DNA of 64,000 nt from Streptomyces sp. NBC_01591 (GTDB taxonomy: Bacteria; Actinomycetota; Actinomycetes; Streptomycetales; Streptomycetaceae). Positions 16,855 through 24,788 of the stretch are shown here, piece by piece. Position numbers and translations under genes: made by a program. The stretch lies in assembly GCF_035918155.1 (NCBI RefSeq), contig NZ_CP109328.1, positions 868,001 to 932,000 of the forward strand, given 5' to 3'. The first letter of the stretch is position 1. The number at the start of each line of letters is the position of its first letter. The notes beneath the pieces were generated by a model. That model searched no databases. It saw only the letters and a list, made by a program, of their open reading frames with translations, and was not told the origin of the DNA.

Positions 16855-18119
16855 CAGCCGGCCTCCCTGCCCTTGCCGCCTTCGATGACCGTGAACAGCC
16901 GGTCATAGGTGCCCAGTTCGCGTTGCTCGACCTCGATAAGCGTGCCTGGGTCGGTCTGGGCTGTTCGGGCGGCTTTGGCGCGGGCGGCCTGCTGGTGGTG
17001 CACCTCACCTCGCATCACCTTGCCCGCGGCAGCGTGGTCGGGGTCGGTGATGGTCTGGTGGCGGGCCCAGCAGCGCGGGTGCTGGGCGACGATCTCGCCG
17101 CTGGGGGCGAGGACGGTGATCTCGTCGTTGTCACACAGCACGGTGACGGTGCGTCCGATCGCGGCGGGGTGCACGGAGTAGTCGCACGTGTCGACGCGGA
17201 CGTAGTGGTCGCGGCCGATCCGTGTCTGCAGCCGCCACCAGGCGGGCGGGTCGACGGGCGGCAGGGCGAGCATTCCGGCCCGGTCGGCCTCCCACCGCTC
17301 GACGGGGCGGGTCTGCAGAGTGCGGTGGACACGCCGGTTGGCGATGGTCAGCCAGGCGGTCAGCTGGGTGTTGAAGTCGCCGGGGCCACTGAAGGTGCGG
17401 CCGGGGAGGAAACTCGTCTCCAGATAGCCGTTGGCCCGCTCGACCAGCCCTTTCGCTTCTGGATCACGGGGCCGGCACAGATGGATCTTCGTGGCGAGCA
17501 GGCCCGCGAACGCGGCGAACTCGGCGGTGAGCTTCCCGCGACCGACCCCGGATTCGTTGTCCCAGACGAGCGTCTTGGGCACCGCGCCCCAGGCCGAGAG
17601 CAGCCGCCAGTGCCCATCGATCAGATCGCCGGTCGTGCGCGAGGGCAGCATCCGCGCGGCGATCACCCGGGAGTAACCGGACACCATCACCAGCACCGGC
17701 GGCCGTCCGCTCTGGCCGTAGCCGAGCGGGATGTCCGCCTCGGGAAACCACAGGTCGCACTGGGCCAGCTCGCCGGGCCGATACGTCGTGCGCGAGACCG
17801 GATCGACTGGCACATAGGCAGGCCGCAGGTCCCGCACCCGGTCCTTGAGGACCGTCATCCCGCGTTCCCACCCGATCCGCTCGGCAATCACGGTGGCCGG
17901 CATCGTCGGAGTCTCCCGCAAAAGCTCACGGATCTGGACCTCGACCGCGTCCACGACCGACCCCTGAGACGGGCGCTCGTACTTCGGCGGCCGGTCCGTG
18001 GCCAGGGCACGCTTGACCGTGTTCTTCGAGATGCCCAGATGCCGCGCGATTGCCCGGATCGGCATCTGCTCAGCCCGGTGCAGCCTACGGATCTCTGCCC
18101 AGTCCTCCACGAGGATCAC
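16854..18119 (-). CDS. istA: IS21-family IstA DDE transposase
   Basis: The 421-residue protein starts with an HTH (PIRAIARHLGISKNTVKRAL) and contains the integrase core: LAQCDLWFPEADIPLG (Asp), KTLVWDNESGVG (Asp) and EAKGLVERANGYLETSF (Glu). A C-terminal beta-rich domain follows (YVRVDTCDYSVHPAAIGR). It cuts and joins the element ends with IstB. All catalytic residues are present and the length is normal. Confidence 0.92.
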   Translation of the reverse strand: MILVEDWAEIRRLHRAEQMPIRAIARHLGISKNTVKRALATDRPPKYERPSQGSVVDAVEVQIRELLRETPTMPATVIAERIGWERGMTVLKDRVRDLRPAYVPVDPVSRTTYRPGELAQCDLWFPEADIPLGYGQSGRPPVLVMVSGYSRVIAARMLPSRTTGDLIDGHWRLLSAWGAVPKTLVWDNESGVGRGKLTAEFAAFAGLLATKIHLCRPRDPEAKGLVERANGYLETSFLPGRTFSGPGDFNTQLTAWLTIANRRVHRTLQTRPVERWEADRAGMLALPPVDPPAWWRLQTRIGRDHYVRVDTCDYSVHPAAIGRTVTVLCDNDEITVLAPSGEIVAQHPRCWARHQTITDPDHAAAGKVMRGEVHHQQAARAKAARTAQTDPGTLIEVEQRELGTYDRLFTVIEGGKGREAG

Positions 18120-18211
18120 CCTCTCCCTCCTGACCTTCCATCAAGATCAGGTTCAGGCGAAGATCACCAAGTGGGTCACTTTTGATCCGCCGTCAGAGGG
18201 TCAGAATTCAA

Positions 18212-18668
18212 GCGACGCCGAGACCGAGATGAGCCGACGGGGGCCTGACGTGCACGGCGCGCTTCCATCGAGCCCGCTGCCGTCGAAGCCCACCATGGCC
18301 GTCGTCCAGGGCGTACGCGAGCCCCCGCAGCAAACGGACAGGACTCCGCATGCTCAACAGCGAGCCGGCCGACAGACCACCTCTGCCTCGACAGGTTCCG
18401 TCGCTGCTCCTGGTCGCAGCCGCACACAGCACCTCTGCTCACCGCCGGTAACGCGGCGGGGAGCAGAGGCCAGGCTGAGAAGTGCGCCCACCGCGGGTGT
18501 CCAGCTGTCATGCCCCATGCGACATGTGACCGTGATGGCTCGTCGGCCCGCTGGCCAGAACGACCGCTTCCAGCCGTGCCCGCCGGCTCCCGCGTACGCC
18601 GCCCGCCACCGGCAGTGGCGAGCGTCGTACGGGTTCGCACGTGCGGAACACGGTGTGGCTTTATCGAG
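18212..18668. other. gene-free stretch with one strong hairpin
   Basis: About 450 bp without a supportable gene. CCTCTGCTC (18432-18440) and GAGCAGAGG (18461-18469) enclose CCGCC/GGCGG, forming a stable hairpin, perhaps an old terminator. GTGGCTTTAT near 18656 begins the motif shared with the palindrome at 6276. Confidence 0.45.
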
Positions 18669-18822
18669 CAGTAGCGGCTCTGGCACACATTCCGTGAAAG
18701 ACCGTGCTGGCCGGCATCGGTCGGAGGAGCGGGGCACGCGACGCGCGCCGATTGGAGGCCGTACGAACTCGGTGAAGCCCGCCTCGAGATCGCTCACGGA
18801 ATGTGTGCCAGAACCGCAGTAG
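18669..18822. repeat. MITE-like repeat with 18-bp perfect terminal inverted repeats
   Basis: CTGGCACACATTCCGTGA (18680-18697) recurs inverted at 18794-18811. With one mismatch per few bases the similarity extends outward to GCGG(C/T)TCTGGC. About 96 bp lie between the arms and code for nothing I recognise. The GCGG-TCTGGC core also forms the arms of the 6276-6355 palindrome, so both may be end pairs of one non-autonomous element family. Confidence 0.5.
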
Positions 18823-18948
18823 CGACGTCACTTGTCGATGAGTTTGGGAGGCGCCCAGAACCACGGTCGGGTGATGTTGATGAGTTTGGGAGGCATGGCG
18901 GCTCTTGCCAGGGCAGCATCGGGATGCTCTTGGTGAAAGGTGCTGGTC

Positions 18949-19648
18949 ATGCCGCAGATGTCGAAGGTCGAGCTGTACGCGGCGATCCGGCGTGACCATC
19001 GCGGCGGCATGTCGATACGGGAGCTTGAGCGCAAGCACGGCGTGACGTGGCGGACGGTACGGAAGGCGTTGGATTCGTGCTGGCCGGAGCCTCGTAAGAG
19101 GCTGCCGCCCCGAGCCACCACGCTGGACCCGTACAAGGCGGTGATTGATGAGATCCTGCGGGCGGATCTGGAAGCGCCGCGCAAGCAGCGGCACACGGTC
19201 ACCCGGATCTTTCACCGGCTGGTCGAGGAGCACGGGGCGGACGTCTCCTACGGGGTGGTGCGCTATTACGTCGCCGGCCGGAAGCCCGAGATCCTGGTCG
19301 AGTCGGGCAAGGCACCGCTGGAGGCGTTCGTTCCGCAGACTCACTTGCCCGGCCATGAGGCGGAGGTCGACTTCGGTGACGTGACCGTGCGCCTGTCCGG
19401 CGAGCTGGTGACCTGCTACCTGTTCTCCTTCCGGCTGTCGTACTCGGGCAAGGCCGTCCACCGCGTGTTCGCCTCCTGCGGCCAGGAAGCCTTCTTCGAA
19501 GGCCACGTCCACGCGCTCCGCACTTTGGGCGGTGTCCCCCGGACCAAGATCCGCTACGACAACCTGAAGTCGGCCGTCGCCCAGGTGCTGGGGCTGAACC
19601 GGGCGAGGGTGGAGACCGACCGGTGGATCGCCTTCCGCTCGCACTTTG
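18949..19648 (+). pseudogene. IS21-type istA, 5' part
   Basis: 234 codons of an IstA transposase of a type distinct from the complete copy: MPQMSKVELYAAIRRDH, the HTH SIRELERKHGVTWRTVRKAL, then the first core Asp in AEVDFGDVTVRL and the second in RTKIRYDNLKSAV. ATG at 18949 has AAAGG upstream. The family sequence stops at WIAFRSHF, where the recombinase element begins. Reading on, translation runs into foreign sequence and stops at 19710. Confidence 0.8.
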
Positions 19649-19826
19649 TCCATGTTCCCGTGGGTTCCCAGGGCCCTTGGGCTTCGCTGGTGACCTCGAT
19701 GGCTTCCTGACCTGGCCTTCCCTCCGGCACGATACGACAGGGTAATTAGTGCTCGTTTCTCGGAAATCCTGAAGTATCCTCGGCTGTTGCAGCAGAGTCG
19801 CCGGATAGCTGAAGGGGAGGACCGGG

Positions 19827-20900
19827 ATGGCATTGGCTGTCGTGCGCGATCTACGACCGGAACTCCGCTTGGAGGCAGCCGAGGAGGTCGCTGCCTTCGA
19901 GCAGGATCTGCTGGCCGAGTTCGTCCTCGCCCGAGCCTCCGCCGGCGTCCTGGACGGCACCATCCGCGGTGACGTCGGACCCGTCCTTGCCCTGCGTGAG
20001 TGGTTCGGCCGGCCTCTGTGGGAGATGGAGCCTCAGGATCTCGACCGCTACTTCGGTCGGCACCGCCGCGACTCGGCTTCGGGTACCAAGGTCCGCCAGG
20101 CGGCGGCCTTCGCGGTGTTCTTTGAGTTCCTCGAACTCCGCCACAAGGCAGCCATCCACGCCGCCACCGGCTTCGTCGTCGAATCCCCGCTGGACGAGGT
20201 CAACCGGCCCCGCGGGGGCACCTCGGGGAGACTGCGGATCCCGCCGCCGGAAACCGAGATCGCCACGCTCTTCGGCGGCTGGCGATCCGACATGGAAGAG
20301 GCTCGCAAGTACGCACCGGCCGCCAGGAACTACACCGCCTCGCGACTGGCCAGCCTGATCGGACCCCGAATATCGGAGTTGTGCCTGTTGCAGATCGGCG
20401 ATGTCCGCTGGGACCTGGGCCGCTTCGGCAAAGTCCTACTCAAGGGCAAAGGCAGCCGGGGCCGGGGCAAGAAGGAACGGCTCGTCCCGCTGATCAACGG
20501 CTCCCGCGACCTGCTGGAATGGTGGATCACCGGGCCTCGCTGGGAGTTCGACGACAAGGTCAACGACCCTCGTGCCCCGCTGTTTCCATCCGAGCTTCGC
20601 TACGGCGACGGCTCCAGCAGACCCGTGACCGACGACGCCCTGAGAAGCGGGCTGGCCGATACGGTCGCCCGGTATTTACCTCATCAGGCCGGCCAGCTCA
20701 CGCCGCATCTGCTGCGGCACTTCGCGGCCTCCGACCTCGACCGCAACGGCATGGACGTCGTTGCCATCCAAGAGATGCTCGGACACGAATGGCTCAACAC
20801 GACCATGATCTACGTCCACGTCGAGAAGTCCCACGTCGAAGACGCCTGGATCCGCGCCGGCCAACGCGCCACCGAACGTTTTGGAGGGACAAACCGATGA
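19827..20900 (+). CDS. tyrosine recombinase/integrase (catalytically complete)
   Basis: The 357-residue protein has an N-terminal SAM-like core-binding domain (about 25-120) and a catalytic domain carrying the full set: Arg181 (GPRISELCLL), Lys about 216 in the beta-hairpin (KGKGSRGRGKKERLVPL), His294 and Arg297 (TPHLLRHFAASDL), His320 (LGHEWLNTTMI) and Tyr329 (IYVHVEKSH). It should cut and rejoin DNA at the element ends through a 3'-phosphotyrosine. GGGGAGGA lies 6 nt before the ATG. The stop overlaps the next ATG (ATGA). Confidence 0.9.
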   Translation: MALAVVRDLRPELRLEAAEEVAAFEQDLLAEFVLARASAGVLDGTIRGDVGPVLALREWFGRPLWEMEPQDLDRYFGRHRRDSASGTKVRQAAAFAVFFEFLELRHKAAIHAATGFVVESPLDEVNRPRGGTSGRLRIPPPETEIATLFGGWRSDMEEARKYAPAARNYTASRLASLIGPRISELCLLQIGDVRWDLGRFGKVLLKGKGSRGRGKKERLVPLINGSRDLLEWWITGPRWEFDDKVNDPRAPLFPSELRYGDGSSRPVTDDALRSGLADTVARYLPHQAGQLTPHLLRHFAASDLDRNGMDVVAIQEMLGHEWLNTTMIYVHVEKSHVEDAWIRAGQRATERFGGTNR

Positions 20901-21217
20901 AGTGGAATCTGCGGATGGTCGCCGCTCAGCGCGACATCTGGAAAGCCTCAGAGCTCCAACGCCTGCTTGCGGAAGCCGGATTGGCGATCTCGGCGGGCAA
21001 GATGTCCCATCTGTGGTCCGGACGACCGCTGACCGTCCGCCTCGACGACCTCGACATCATCTGCGACGTGCTGAACTGCACGCCAGCCGACCTCCTCATC
21101 CCAGAGAAAAGCACCGGCCGGCGGGAAACCACGACAGCGGAGACAGAGAAGCAGGTCGTCGGAGGCACCCCGATCACCCACCAACGTCGACAAGGTCGTT
21201 CGGGGCCGCCGCTGTGA
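20897..21217 (+). CDS. small XRE/Cro-type helix-turn-helix protein of the recombinase element
   Basis: 106 residues. MVAAQRDIWKASELQRLLAE ... AISAGKMSHLWSGRPLTVRL followed by DLDIICDVLNCTPADLLIP is a clear XRE-type HTH like those of phage repressors. A polar tail of about 30 residues follows. Being coupled by 4-bp overlaps to recombinase genes on both sides, it is likely an expression regulator or an accessory DNA-bending/end-recognition factor. Which of these cannot be told from sequence. Confidence 0.82.
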   Translation: MKWNLRMVAAQRDIWKASELQRLLAEAGLAISAGKMSHLWSGRPLTVRLDDLDIICDVLNCTPADLLIPEKSTGRRETTTAETEKQVVGGTPITHQRRQGRSGPPL

Positions 21218-22761
21218 GCACGCCCGTCCGGCGATCACGGCCCTGGGCCACCCGCAGCTGCCGGGACTGCATGGGCTGGGGCCGACTCGACCGCCCCCGC
21301 TGCAAGGCATGCTGGGGCTTCATCGCGAAAGCGACCGACCGCCACTGCGACGTCTGTCGACGCGAGGTCGCCGCGCTGGACGGGATCTGCCGCCTCTGCC
21401 GCCGCCAGGCCGGCCTGATCGCCGGCCCCGACAACAAGACGCGCGTCGACCTGACGGTCGCCGCCCGCACCGGACACCAGCTGTTCATCATCGGCACCCT
21501 GCGATCTCGCGGCGGACCACCACCGCGACCGGCCTCGTCAGGGCCATCGGAGGTGCGGCTGCACCGTGTTCCGCCGCACTGGACCGAGCTCACACTCTTC
21601 GAGATACCCCGCGACCTGCGCGGCGTCAGCAGCAAAGCACCACTTCTGGACCCGCAGCTGTCCGCGTTCTTGAGCACCCGGGCCGCCCGGATCGCGGAAC
21701 TGCGCGGCTGGCCGCCCCGCACCCTCGGATCAGTGGGACGCGGCATCCGGATCCTCTGCGCGGTCCACCGGCCGGGGGAGCGGATCCGGGCCTCGACCAT
21801 CGCCCAGCTCACCCACACCGCAGTGCCAGCCAGCCACGTCCTGGAAGTGTTCGAAGACCTGGAGATCTTCCTCGATGACCGGCCAGACGCCTTCGACGCC
21901 TGGTGCACAGAACACCTCGCATTCCTCGCCCCGGACATTCGGGCAGAGCTGGACACCTGGGTCAAGATCCTTCGGCACGGGACTCCTCGCCGCGGCCCCC
22001 GAGCCCAGGCCACGATCGGTACCTATCTGAGGAACATCCTGCCGTTCCTGACCGAGTACGCTGCAAAGTACGCAACGCTGCGTCAGGTCACGCGGGACGA
22101 CATCACCAACTGGCTTGCCCACCGCCCCTATCGCGCCCACGACGCCAGTGCCCTGCGGTCGCTGTTTCGCACGCTCAAGGCCGAGCGGCTGGTCTTCGCC
22201 AACCCGATGCGCGGTATCAACGGCGGCAAGCCGGCGACCACGATCCCCACATCGCTCACCACGGACGAGGTGGAGTTCGTCGCCCAGGCCGCCCGGCAGG
22301 ACCCGGCTCTTCGCGTGGTCGTCGCCCTGGCCGGCATCCATGCGCTGCCCGCCCGCCGGATCCGCTCGATGCTGCTGGAAGAGGTGGACCTGCCCGGACG
22401 CCGTCTCGACCCCGAGGGCCTGGACCGCCCTCTGGACGACTACACCGCCGAGGCGATCATCGACTACCTCGCCCACCGTCACCGCCGCTGGCCGAACAGC
22501 ACCAACCCGCACCTGCTGATCAGCAGGAACACGGCCACCACCACAGCGGCGGTGGGCACATTCTGGATGGACCGGCTGGTCAAGGAACTGCCCGTGGGCG
22601 TCGACCGGCTGCGGCAGGACCGCATCCTCGAAGAAGCCCTGGCCAATGGTGCCGACCCCCTGCACCTCGCGCACGTCTTCTCTCTCGGCACCAGGACCAG
22701 CCTTCGCTACACGTCCGCCGTCGCCACCTCGGCCGCCGAACAGGGACCGCTCACCCCCTGA
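21214..22761 (+). CDS. zinc-ribbon protein with degenerate tyrosine-recombinase fold
   Basis: 515 residues from a GTG overlapping the preceding stop (GTGA). The first 75 residues hold four Cys pairs (CRDC, CKAC, CDVC, CRLC), enough for two zinc ribbons. From about residue 270 it follows the core-binding plus catalytic layout of tyrosine recombinases (GTYLRNILPFLTEYAAKY, LRSLFRTLKAERLVFANPM, then a C-terminal domain ending SLGTRTSLRYTSAVATS). The Tyr is kept, but the HxxR and second His positions read RLRQDR and VFSLG, so catalysis by itself is doubtful. It probably acts as a DNA-binding or architectural partner of the 19827 recombinase. Confidence 0.75.
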   Translation: MSTPVRRSRPWATRSCRDCMGWGRLDRPRCKACWGFIAKATDRHCDVCRREVAALDGICRLCRRQAGLIAGPDNKTRVDLTVAARTGHQLFIIGTLRSRGGPPPRPASSGPSEVRLHRVPPHWTELTLFEIPRDLRGVSSKAPLLDPQLSAFLSTRAARIAELRGWPPRTLGSVGRGIRILCAVHRPGERIRASTIAQLTHTAVPASHVLEVFEDLEIFLDDRPDAFDAWCTEHLAFLAPDIRAELDTWVKILRHGTPRRGPRAQATIGTYLRNILPFLTEYAAKYATLRQVTRDDITNWLAHRPYRAHDASALRSLFRTLKAERLVFANPMRGINGGKPATTIPTSLTTDEVEFVAQAARQDPALRVVVALAGIHALPARRIRSMLLEEVDLPGRRLDPEGLDRPLDDYTAEAIIDYLAHRHRRWPNSTNPHLLISRNTATTTAAVGTFWMDRLVKELPVGVDRLRQDRILEEALANGADPLHLAHVFSLGTRTSLRYTSAVATSAAEQGPLTP

Positions 22762-22797
22762 ACCGCAGTGCCCATATGGGCCAAGCTCCGGTCAGCA

Positions 22798-22844
22798 CCC
22801 GTGGATTCGCCCCGAGCACCCTTCAGAATTCGTGAACCCACGGG
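22798..22844. other. attachment-site-like inverted repeat at the right end of the recombinase element
   Basis: CCCGTGGATTCG and CGTGAACCCACGGG are imperfect inverted arms around a 21-nt spacer. The outer arm is also the inverse of CCCGTGGGTTC at the left end (19657-19667). Paired inverted arms with a central spacer are how tyrosine-recombinase core sites look, although spacers are usually 6-8 bp, so the exact crossover point is unknown. Confidence 0.5.
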
Positions 22845-22852
22845 GGATCAAC

Positions 22853-23303
22853 ATCGAGAGCTTCTACTGCCGCCCCGGAATCGAAGGCGCCCACGAGAAG
22901 GGCGGCGTCGAAGGGATGATCGGCTACTTCCGCCGCAACCACTTCACCCCCGTCCCCGAGGTCGCCTCGCTCGCCGAGCTGAACGAGATGGTCGAACAGT
23001 GGGACCGGCAGGACGACGCCCGCCACATCGGGTCCAGGCCCAAGACGGTCGCGGAGTACTTCGCAGTCGAACAGCCGCTGCTGATGCCGTTGCCCGAGGA
23101 ACCATTCGAGACGGGCCGGCTGTTCACCCCGCGAGTCGATCGCTACGGACAGATCCCGGTCCGCACCAACCGCTACTCGGTCCCCATCCGACAAACGCGT
23201 GCGGGTCGTGCTGCACGCTTCCCATCTGGTGGTTTACGACCAGAACGTGGAAGTGGCCCGGCACGAGCGGCTGATCGCGAAGGGTGCCGTCCGTCTGGAT
23301 CTA
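22853..23303 (+). pseudogene. IS21-type istA, 3' part
   Basis: Continues the istA interrupted at 19648: IESFYCRPGIEGAHEKGGVE (catalytic Glu region), MIGYFRRNHFTPVPEV, TDPGPHQ-like tail residues as IPVRTNRYSVPIRQ. Around 23190 the frame shifts, since the continuation RVVLHASHLVVYDQNVEVAR is in another frame, so the gene was already dead or was damaged later. The IS5-family element cuts it after AVRLDL. Confidence 0.75.
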
Positions 23304-23323
23304 GGGCGTGTATCGAGTCGTGA

Positions 23324-23842
23324 TCACCGGATGGTCGGGGTGAGGTCTTTGATCCAGATCATCGAGGCGCGCAGGTGGAGTCCGGCGAGGTAGCTGTCCG
23401 GGGTCTTGTCGTATCGGGTGGCGATGCCACGCCAGGCCTTGAGCTTGTTGATCAGGCGTTCGACGGTGTTCCGTTCTTTGTAGAGGTCCGCGTCGTGACT
23501 GGCGGGCCGGCCGCCCCTGCTGCCCTTCTTCTTCCGATTGGCGGCTTGGTCCTTCTTCTCCGGGATGACTGCCTTGATGTGACGTTTCCGCAGGTGGGCC
23601 CGGTTACCGCGGGACGAGTGGGCCTTGTCCCCGGCGACCGCGTCCGGCCGGGTAGGGCGGCCGACGGGCCCGCGGACTCGTATCTTCCCCAGCACGGGGA
23701 TGAACTGCGGGCTGTCGGCGGCCTGTCCCGCGGTCAGAACGAACGCCGGCGGGCGGCACTTGCGGTCGGCGGCAAGGTGGACCTTGCTGGTCTGCCCACC
23801 TCTGGAGCGTCCCAGGAGGGCGGCCTTCAGTCGGAGTTTTCG
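23324..23842 (-). CDS. IS427-type transposase, second frame
   Basis: 173 codons counted from the likely slip site: LGRSRGGQTSKVHLAADRKC, FVLTAGQAADSPQF, DAVAGDKAHSSRGNRAHL (second Asp) and KERNTVERLINKLKAWRGIA (Glu). There is no good start of its own near the beginning, so expression as a -1 frameshift fusion is likely. Confidence 0.85.
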   Translation of the reverse strand, partial: RKLRLKAALLGRSRGGQTSKVHLAADRKCRPPAFVLTAGQAADSPQFIPVLGKIRVRGPVGRPTRPDAVAGDKAHSSRGNRAHLRKRHIKAVIPEKKDQAANRKKKGSRGGRPASHDADLYKERNTVERLINKLKAWRGIATRYDKTPDSYLAGLHLRASMIWIKDLTPTIR

Positions 23843-24324
23843 GCGACGCCGGATGCGTCGTCGCTCTTCCCGCTCGGGATCGTTTTCGGCGTCCTGCCCG
23901 GTTTGTTCTTCGAGGCCGCCCCCTTTGACCTGGCCTTCTCCTCCTTGGTGGCGGCCTCCTCCAGCGCGGCGACGACGTCCTGGTCCAGATGCATCCCGGC
24001 GGCGTCGTGGTGAGCCCGCGCGGTGGTGGAGTCGACGCTGACCAGGGACAGGTCCACCTCGCCCCGCTTCGCGGCCTCCGCGATCAGCCCCTCCAGCAGG
24101 GCCTCGAAGACGCCGGCGTCACGCCACTGCCGGAAGCGGTTGTGGACGGTCGACCAGGCACCGAACTCCTGCGGCATCTCCCGCCACTGCCCGCCCGTCT
24201 TGAACCGCCAGATCACCCCCTCGAACTGCTGCCGCAGCCGCTCGGGGTACGGGCCGTACTCGCCGATCGGCAGGTACGGCTCGATGAACTCCCAATCCCT
24301 GTCCGTCAGTTGCACTCGCGTCAT
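23827..24324 (-). CDS. IS427-type transposase, first frame
   Basis: 165 codons: TDRDWEFIEPYLPIGEYGPY, FKTGGQWREMPQEFG, HNRFRQWRDAGVFEAL and LVSVDSTTARAHHDAAG with the first catalytic Asp. The frame ends (AENSD) just after an AAAA run at 23837-23840, where a -1 shift leads into the second frame. This is the usual way IS427-group elements make one transposase from two frames. Confidence 0.85.
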   Translation of the reverse strand: MTRVQLTDRDWEFIEPYLPIGEYGPYPERLRQQFEGVIWRFKTGGQWREMPQEFGAWSTVHNRFRQWRDAGVFEALLEGLIAEAAKRGEVDLSLVSVDSTTARAHHDAAGMHLDQDVVAALEEAATKEEKARSKGAASKNKPGRTPKTIPSGKSDDASGVAENSD

Positions 24325-24479
24325 GCAAGAACATCTACCGGTCCAGGCCCCGCCGCGAGGGCGAATCCCTCAGATTGATCACGACTCGATACATGCCCTA
24401 GCAGCGTTTGTCCGGCACTTTGGGCAGCAGCTGGAGGTCGATGGGCTCGGAAATGTTCAGGAGGGATGGACGTCAGTGC

Positions 24480-24788
24480 ATGGGTGAGACTGAGCGGCCG
24501 AGTTGGCCTGCCTTTGATGGCGTCGAGATACTGACCCCTGTGAGTAGCGTCGCGTTCGTGGTCATCTCAGGTCTACCGGGCAGCGGGAAGAGCACCCTGG
24601 CACGGAGTCTGGCCAGGCGCCTCAGCCTTCCGGTGATCGATAAGGATGTGATCCTGGAGTCCCTCTACGACTCGCTCGGAGTCGGTGACCATGCCTGGCG
24701 AAACAGGCTGAGCAGAGCAAGTGACGACATCATGTTCGCCTTGGCAGCGGACGCCGGCCGGCGAAGGGACGAAAGGACAAGGTCATGA
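24480..24788 (+). CDS. P-loop kinase-like protein, C-terminally truncated
   Basis: From ATG 24480, 102 residues. VVISGLPGSGKSTLARSLARRL is a Walker A as in small AAA/zeta-toxin/gluconate-kinase-like P-loop kinases, and LPVIDKDVILESLYDSLG is the following strand and acceptor-site region. The protein then ends after only about 85 residues of the fold (RRRDERTRS), so the lid and base-binding parts are missing. Its stop overlaps the next start (ATGA), showing the truncation lies in an otherwise tidy junction. Probably non-functional. Confidence 0.55.
   Translation: MGETERPSWPAFDGVEILTPVSSVAFVVISGLPGSGKSTLARSLARRLSLPVIDKDVILESLYDSLGVGDHAWRNRLSRASDDIMFALAADAGRRRDERTRS

Larger units (their letters stand above)
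15958..18211 (-). mobile_element. complete IS21-family insertion sequence
   Basis: istA and istB on the minus strand are bracketed by multiple terminal repeats typical of IS21: TTGAAATCTGACCC near the left end and TTGAATTCTGACCC (as reverse complement) at the right, with further GACCCACT-type repeats at both ends. The left end touches the stop codon of the DUF2690 gene. Ends are approximate because IS21 repeats are nested. Confidence 0.8.
19649..22850 (+). mobile_element. tyrosine-recombinase trio element with XRE and zinc-ribbon proteins
   Basis: About 3.2 kb inserted in istA. The flanking istA segments join as FRSHF-(D)-IESFYCRPG if one codon is shared across the junction, which fixes the ends to within a few bases. 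CCCGTGGGTTC lies 8 bp inside the left end and its exact inverse GAACCCACGGG 6 bp inside the right end. Three genes on the plus strand, each overlapping the next by 4 bp, fill the element. The design recalls Tn554-type TnpABC and recombinase-in-trio (RIT) elements, but here the middle gene is an HTH protein and the third a zinc-ribbon pseudo-recombinase. Confidence 0.75.
18835..23303 (+). mobile_element. second IS21-type element, broken by a recombinase element and an IS5 element
   Basis: Direct repeats GATGAGTTTGGGAGGC at 18837-18852 and 18879-18894 precede an istA gene, as in IS21 ends. The istA frame is interrupted at 19648 by a 3.2-kb insertion, resumes at 22853, is frameshifted near 23190 and is cut again at 23303 by an IS5-family element. 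No istB is found. The right end is not identified. Confidence 0.65.
23304..24398 (-). mobile_element. complete IS5-family (IS427-like) insertion sequence
   Basis: Terminal inverted repeats GGGC(G/A)TGTATCGAGTCG continue to TGATCA (23 bp, one mismatch). A TA dinucleotide is duplicated at 23302-23303 and 24399-24400, within CTAG, as is usual for this group. Two overlapping frames encode the transposase. Confidence 0.9.
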
